The position numbers were made by a program, and so were the translations under genes. The notes beneath the pieces were generated by a model. That model saw nothing but the letters and a program-made list of their open reading frames with translations, ran no database searches and was not told the origin of the DNA. A stretch of 64,000 nucleotides of DNA from the NCBI RefSeq assembly GCF_026240635.1, contig NZ_CP110848.1, forward strand, positions 3,367,741 through 3,431,740, given 5' to 3'. Every line of letters begins with the position of its first letter. The stretch's first letter is position 1. This DNA is from Trichothermofontia sichuanensis B231 (lineage in GTDB: Bacteria > Cyanobacteriota > Cyanobacteriia > B231). Positions 59,798 to 64,000 of the stretch are shown piece after piece.

Positions 59798-62665
59798 TCA
59801 CAACTCGATCACCGCTTCCACTAAATCCGGTTTGCGACTGAGTTTGAAGCCGAGCTTTTCACAGACTCGTTGCATCGCTTTGTTTTCTGCTAGGATATCG
59901 GCACTGATACGACTCAGTCCTTCATCACGACCGATTTGCACCAATTGCCGCAGGAGTTCCGTGCCCAAACCCTTGCCCTGGTAAGGATCACTAACGAGCA
60001 TCGCGAATTCACCTTCATTGATGCCGTGGAGTTTGCTCAGACGACCAGCGGCGAGGATTTCATGTTGGCCCGTGTTGGGATTTTTGTAGTCGACAACAAG
60101 GGCCATTTCCCGATCGTAATCGATAAAACAAATCCGCGTCAGGCGCTCGTGGGCGACGCGGTGGCTCAGGGTCATCAGGTGGAAATAGCGGAAATAGACA
60201 CTTTGCTCGGATAAGGTGCGATGGAATTGGGCAATCAGCGGTTCATCTTCGGGCCGAATCGGGCGGATCGTGACCGGGGTGCCATCCGTCATCGTCCACT
60301 GGGTGATGTACTGCACCGGATAGGGCCGGATCGCTAGTTTGGGCAGATCCGCCTCGCTCAGGTCAGCCGGATGCAGGACAATGCGGGCATCTAGGGCCAG
60401 CAGCGGTGGCGTGGTATGCACAGCACTGGCGCGACCCTTGTGTTTTTTCTGGGTGCGCCGTTGCGCAGTGTGGTTCTGGTGGTATTGGTGCCAGTCGGGT
60501 TGGATCAGTAGCGGGTTGATGTCGATTTCTTTGATCCAGCGTTGTTCCACCACCAATTGGCTGAACCGGACCAGCAGGTTTTCCAGGGCGACAAAGTCCA
60601 CCGGCGGACGCCCCCGAATCCCCTTGAGGGCCTGGTAGATCTTGGTGCGCTCGATCATGCGCTTGGCCAAGGTTGTGTTCAGAGGCGGTAGGGCGATCGC
60701 CTGATCGCTAAAGACATCAATCAATTGGCCACCCGGACCAAATAGCAGAATCGGGCCAAACTGTGGGTCAATACTACTGCCGAGAATCAATTCATAACCC
60801 TCATCTCGGATGATCATGGGCTGGACCGTCACCCCCAGGAAATCGTCCATCGAGACAGTCCCATGCTCTTCGGCTTCCTCCTGAAGATTTTCAAGGATTG
60901 TCTGGTAGGCTTGCCGGACCGCATCCGGGGTACTCAGGTTGAGTTGAACACCCCCCACATCTGTCTTGTGGGTAATGGTTTTCGAGTAGAGTTTCAGGAC
61001 CACGGGATAGCCAATCTGTGCCGCCAGAGCCACCGCCTCATCCTCGCTACGGGCAATCTCGGTCGCTACCACCGGAATCCTATAGGCCGCCAACAGTTGT
61101 TTCGACTCCGGCTCCGTCAGGATCGTGCGGTTTTGTTGACGGACCTGCTGGATCAATTGCTCAGCCACGGCGCGATCGGGTCCTCCTTCCTCCCAATCGG
61201 GTGACAGGACTGGGGTTTCATAGATGCCGCGCAGGCTGTAGCTGTACTGCCACATCAGGTTAAACAGCCGCGCCGCCGAGTCGGGATAGCGGTAGGTCGG
61301 GATCTGGTGGCGGTTGAGGATGTTTTCGCCGGTGGTGACTTCGGTCCCCCCCATCCAACTGGCCAGGATCGGTTTATGACGGAGTGGGGTTTCTTGCAAC
61401 TTATCAACCGTGAGCTTTAACTGCTCCGCCGTGCGGGTGGGGTCGGTCATCCCCTGGGGCGTTAGGATTACCAGGAGGCCATCCGTATTAGGATCGGCGA
61501 TCGCAATCTCGATCGCCTGGGTATAGCGTTCCGGCGTTGCATCGCCCAGAATGTCGATCGGGTTGCCACAACTCCAGTGCAGGGGCAGTACCTCATTGAG
61601 TTTGACTAAGGTATCTCCCTCTAGTTCGGCTAGCTGTCCCCCCGTCGCAATCAGGGCATCGGTCGCCAGGACGCCTGGCCCGCCCGCGTTGGTAATAATC
61701 GTCAAGCGGGGACCGGGCGGACGGTAACTGCGTTTAGCCAACACTTCCGCCATGTTGAACAGTTCCGAAATCCGCGTCACTCGCAACACCCCACACCGTC
61801 GGAAGGCAGCCTCCAACACCGCATCACTCCCCGCCAAGGCACCCGTGTGCGAGGTGGCCGCTTTGGCAGCCGCTTCGGTCCGTCCGGCTTTGATCAAAAT
61901 AATTGGCTTGGTGAGGGCCACTTCCCGCGCTGCCGAGAGGAACGATCGCGCATCCCCGATCGACTCCATATAGATCACAATACTGTGGGTATGTGGATCA
62001 TCACCCAGATAATAAATTAAATCCCCCCAGCCAATATCCAACATTGACCCGATCGAAATGAAGGCACTAAAGCCCACATTTTCCGGAAAACTCCAGTCCA
62101 GCACGGCAGTACACAGAGCACCACTCTGGCTAATAAAGCCCACATTCCCCGGTCGTGCCATCGTACTGGCAAAAGTAGCATTCAAACCCCGCCGGGGATT
62201 CATTAACCCCAGACAATTGGGACCTAGTAACCGTAATTGGCTCGATCGCAAATGCTCAACAATTTGGCGCTCCAGCGCTATCCCCGCTTCCCCCGCTTCC
62301 CGAAAGCCCGCCGAAATCACGATCGCACTTTTCACGCCGATATCGACGCAATCACGAATGATATCGGGAATCGTCGGGGCTGGTGTCGCAATCACGGCTA
62401 GATCAATCGGTTCGGGAATGGCGCGTAAATTGGGATACGCTTTAATCCCCAAAATGTTGTTGCGCTTCGGATTAACCGGAAAAACGGTTCCCCCAAAGGG
62501 ACTACTAATCAAATTCCAAATCAGGGTACGACCCACACTCCCCGGACGATCGGTCGCACCGACCACGGCAACGGTTTCAGGTGCGAAGAGCGATCGCAAG
62601 GGCTGATGTTCCGATCGCAAAATGTCATAGGCCGGATCGGTCGTCGGTTTCAGTGGTTTCAGCAT
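59798..62665 (-). CDS. ADP-forming acyl-CoA synthetase-like / GNAT fusion (Pat-type protein acetyltransferase)
   Basis: A 955-residue fusion. CoA-binding Rossmann domain (about residues 25-125, [20 protein letters not shown]), two succinyl-CoA-ligase-like domains ([38 protein letters not shown]), an ATP-grasp domain (about 490-720, [40 protein letters not shown]), and a C-terminal GNAT domain (about 785-955, [40 protein letters not shown]) with the QGKGLG acetyl-CoA site. This is the Salmonella Pat / E. coli PatZ arrangement. His273 in [10 protein letters not shown], the residue phosphorylated in active ADP-forming synthetases, is present. Adjacent to acs, its expected target. The ATG at 62665 has AGGG upstream. 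Confidence 0.92.
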   Translation of the reverse strand: MLKPLKPTTDPAYDILRSEHQPLRSLFAPETVAVVGATDRPGSVGRTLIWNLISSPFGGTVFPVNPKRNNILGIKAYPNLRAIPEPIDLAVIATPAPTIPDIIRDCVDIGVKSAIVISAGFREAGEAGIALERQIVEHLRSSQLRLLGPNCLGLMNPRRGLNATFASTMARPGNVGFISQSGALCTAVLDWSFPENVGFSAFISIGSMLDIGWGDLIYYLGDDPHTHSIVIYMESIGDARSFLSAAREVALTKPIILIKAGRTEAAAKAATSHTGALAGSDAVLEAAFRRCGVLRVTRISELFNMAEVLAKRSYRPPGPRLTIITNAGGPGVLATDALIATGGQLAELEGDTLVKLNEVLPLHWSCGNPIDILGDATPERYTQAIEIAIADPNTDGLLVILTPQGMTDPTRTAEQLKLTVDKLQETPLRHKPILASWMGGTEVTTGENILNRHQIPTYRYPDSAARLFNLMWQYSYSLRGIYETPVLSPDWEEGGPDRAVAEQLIQQVRQQNRTILTEPESKQLLAAYRIPVVATEIARSEDEAVALAAQIGYPVVLKLYSKTITHKTDVGGVQLNLSTPDAVRQAYQTILENLQEEAEEHGTVSMDDFLGVTVQPMIIRDEGYELILGSSIDPQFGPILLFGPGGQLIDVFSDQAIALPPLNTTLAKRMIERTKIYQALKGIRGRPPVDFVALENLLVRFSQLVVEQRWIKEIDINPLLIQPDWHQYHQNHTAQRRTQKKHKGRASAVHTTPPLLALDARIVLHPADLSEADLPKLAIRPYPVQYITQWTMTDGTPVTIRPIRPEDEPLIAQFHRTLSEQSVYFRYFHLMTLSHRVAHERLTRICFIDYDREMALVVDYKNPNTGQHEILAAGRLSKLHGINEGEFAMLVSDPYQGKGLGTELLRQLVQIGRDEGLSRISADILAENKAMQRVCEKLGFKLSRKPDLVEAVIEL

Positions 62666-63085
62666 GGGATAACCCTCGCACTGTTGGACGTGTTAAGTTT
62701 TGCGTTCAATCCGTTAAATCCATGCAAAATGCTTCGTCTTGGCCTGTTGTTGAGCGAGGCTACCAACGCTATCGCTGATCCCATCATCCGACGAAAGCCA
62801 GACCGTTGTTACCGATCGATAAAAAACAATGCAAAAATCAAAGAAGTGCAATATAGGGAAGCCTGACTACCTATACCTGATTGACTGAGCAAACTCAAAC
62901 TGCCCTCACCCCCACCCTGCTCTCCCACTCTGGGAAAGGGGCCTGCGAGCCAGGTTTTTGGGTTAAAGTCCCGTTGCCCCTGGTAGGAGAAGGCATTTAG
63001 GAGTGGGGATAGAGCAGTGAGAAGCGAGGGAAATCGTAGCGGTTCCACCTACCGTCGGTCTGCGCGCATTCCCGCTCGCCAATCA
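62666..63085. other. Intergenic region between the Pat-type gene and pilD
   Basis: 420 bp, no gene. Contains a class D-type repeat (62879-63032) and otherwise unremarkable sequence; the promoter of the pat-acs transcription unit should be in 62666-62860. Confidence 0.5.
62879..63032 (+). repeat. Class D dispersed repeat
   Basis: CTGATTGACTGAGCAAACTC and AAACTGCCCTCACCCCCACC at the left; GAGCAGTGAGAAGCGAGGGA at the right. An internal hairpin-like pair (GCTCTCCCACTCTGGGAAAG) is present. Confidence 0.5.
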
Positions 63086-63937
63086 TTATCCTCCCATTGC
63101 AGGAAAAAAGAAGCGCACGTATAGATTCACTAGGGCCTCTCCCCAAATCAGGGTAATCAGTCCCCCCACGGCCAGAAATGGTCCAAACGGGATCGGTTGA
63201 CCCCGTTCTACCCAACCCAGTGCGATCGCGGCGCTACCCACAAACGCCCCCAGTACACAGGCTAGAAATGCCGCCAGCAACAAATGTTGCCAGCCCAACC
63301 AGGCCCCTAACATCGCTGCCAGCTTGGCATCGCCCCCCCCCATGACGGCCTGTTGAAAAACGATGGATCCCAAGTTCGTGATCGTGTCAAATAGCCAGAT
63401 CCCGACCACCATACCGATAATCCCTCCCATAACCGGTTGAATGATCGGGGCCAGCGCCATCTTACCCACCCCCACCTGGGCACCCAGCAAGCCCTGGAAG
63501 CCTAAGCCCACCAGCAGTCCCGACTGGGTCAGGGCATTGGGGAGAGTCAGAGTGTCCAAATCAATTACACTTAAGGCAATCAGCCAACTGGCAAAGGTCC
63601 AAGCGGCTACAGTTTGCCAGGAGTAGCCAAATTGCCAGAATAAAATCAGAAAGACCAAACCAGTCAGGGCTTCTACCATCGGATAGCGGGCAGCGATCGG
63701 GGCATGACAGTAGCGACACCGCCCCCGTAACCACAGCCAACCCAACACCGGAACATTATCGAGCGCACTCAGTCGATGCAAACAGTGGGGACAGCGTGAC
63801 GGCGGCCACAGGAGCGATTGGCCTGCCGGTAAGCGATAAATCACCACATTCAAAAAACTGCCGATCGCGGCTCCTATAGCCAATATAACCAGGGTATAGA
63901 GGATCGCAATCGCGAGATCCAGCAAGGAAACAAGCAT
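63086..63937 (-). CDS. pilD: Prepilin peptidase / N-methyltransferase PilD
   Basis: A 283-residue inner-membrane aspartyl protease (family A24) that cleaves and N-methylates type IV prepilins. An N-terminal helix and GSFLNVVIYRLPAGQSLLWP motif precede the zinc-binding cytoplasmic loop with CPHC and CRYC pairs (about residues 48-78). Catalytic Asp residues lie in SVIDLDTLTLPN and MGGGDAKLAAMLGAWLGWQH. About eight hydrophobic segments fit the family topology. It processes the pilins assembled by the PilMNOQ apparatus encoded at 3-9 kb. ATG 63937. Confidence 0.96.
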   Translation of the reverse strand: MLVSLLDLAIAILYTLVILAIGAAIGSFLNVVIYRLPAGQSLLWPPSRCPHCLHRLSALDNVPVLGWLWLRGRCRYCHAPIAARYPMVEALTGLVFLILFWQFGYSWQTVAAWTFASWLIALSVIDLDTLTLPNALTQSGLLVGLGFQGLLGAQVGVGKMALAPIIQPVMGGIIGMVVGIWLFDTITNLGSIVFQQAVMGGGDAKLAAMLGAWLGWQHLLLAAFLACVLGAFVGSAAIALGWVERGQPIPFGPFLAVGGLITLIWGEALVNLYVRFFFPAMGG

Positions 63938-64000
63938 GGACTGGACAGACTAAACAGAGCAAGGTAAATCCAGTGTGAGGAGAACAGGGCCTCGGATAGG

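Noticed and set aside
1-64000. tRNA and rRNA genes
   Set aside because: I found no T-loop/acceptor pairing consistent with a tRNA and no rRNA sequence; GTTCGA-type hits fall within protein genes.
1-64000. Frequent GCGATCGC octamers as specific regulatory sites
   Set aside because: They are HIP1 palindromes, overrepresented throughout many cyanobacterial genomes, and lie within genes and intergenic regions alike.

Overview
The window is cyanobacterial chromosome. The evidence is a complete photosystem II psbE-psbF-psbL-psbJ cluster behind rubA and ycf48, a cyanobacterial-type pilM-N-O-Q operon without pilP, an SpkB-type kinase with pentapeptide repeats, DevC/DevA exporter genes, dense HIP1 palindromes (GCGATCGC), and dnaN beside a cluster of DnaA boxes. 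Genus cannot be fixed from the sequence; a filamentous or Leptolyngbya-like lineage is only a guess from the repeat load.

Layout. 1-2947: two tandem DevC permeases (the first cut by the window edge) and the DevA ATPase. 3031-8987 (minus): pilM-pilN-pilO-pilQ with a terminator behind pilQ. 9.0-12.7 kb: small genes, a decayed HTH gene and an Hpt phosphotransfer protein. 13.1-15.6 kb: rubA-ycf48-psbEFLJ, the photosystem II assembly and cytochrome b559 cluster, with an unusual 304-bp gap before psbJ. 16.2-29.4 kb: pheT, spkB, a beta-phosphoglucomutase-like HAD protein, a double ArsA-type ATPase, a protein ending in a KaiB-like domain, tadA-grxC, an iron-binding futA with a Fur-box-like palindrome, and an SDR. 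29.4-31.2 kb: a dead IS630-type element beside an AAA-ATPase fragment, then a GIY-YIG protein. 31.4-36.4 kb: a PRC-barrel protein and Smc.

36.9-47.8 kb is the accessory island and the most interesting part. It is an all-plus-strand run built around an N6-adenine DNA methyltransferase of type-ISP character, a PD-(D/E)XK-like protein and a very large PLD-TIG-SNF2 helicase. The methyltransferase is split by about 1.5 kb of toxin-antitoxin-like modules (DUF2281, a vapC stub, DUF433, HicBA), with duplicated fragments of hicB and of the methyltransferase itself at the joints. The helicase carries a one-base frameshift inside motif VI. Both big genes carry the same 41-bp palindromic repeat, read in frame as extra protein sequence. 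Further DUF6883/DUF4926/DUF433 genes fill the gaps, several coupled by ATGA overlaps. This looks like a restriction or defence locus being invaded and decaying.

47.8-50.8 kb: dnaN, a strong oriC candidate and an ankyrin-repeat protein. 50.9-57.0 kb: an HsdR-like remnant, a Uma2 nuclease, an AarF/UbiB-type kinase, a protein with two possible OST-HTH-like domains and a HerA-like ATPase. 57.7-62.7 kb: acs plus a Pat-type ADP-forming acyl-CoA synthetase/GNAT fusion. 63.1-63.9 kb: the prepilin peptidase pilD, which serves the same pilus as pilMNOQ.

Intergenic DNA is heavily colonised by at least four classes of short non-coding repeat. Two have clear terminal inverted repeats (a 107-bp class A and a roughly 224-bp class B), and at 57.2-57.6 kb class A copies lie nested inside class B. 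No tRNA, rRNA or CRISPR array was seen.
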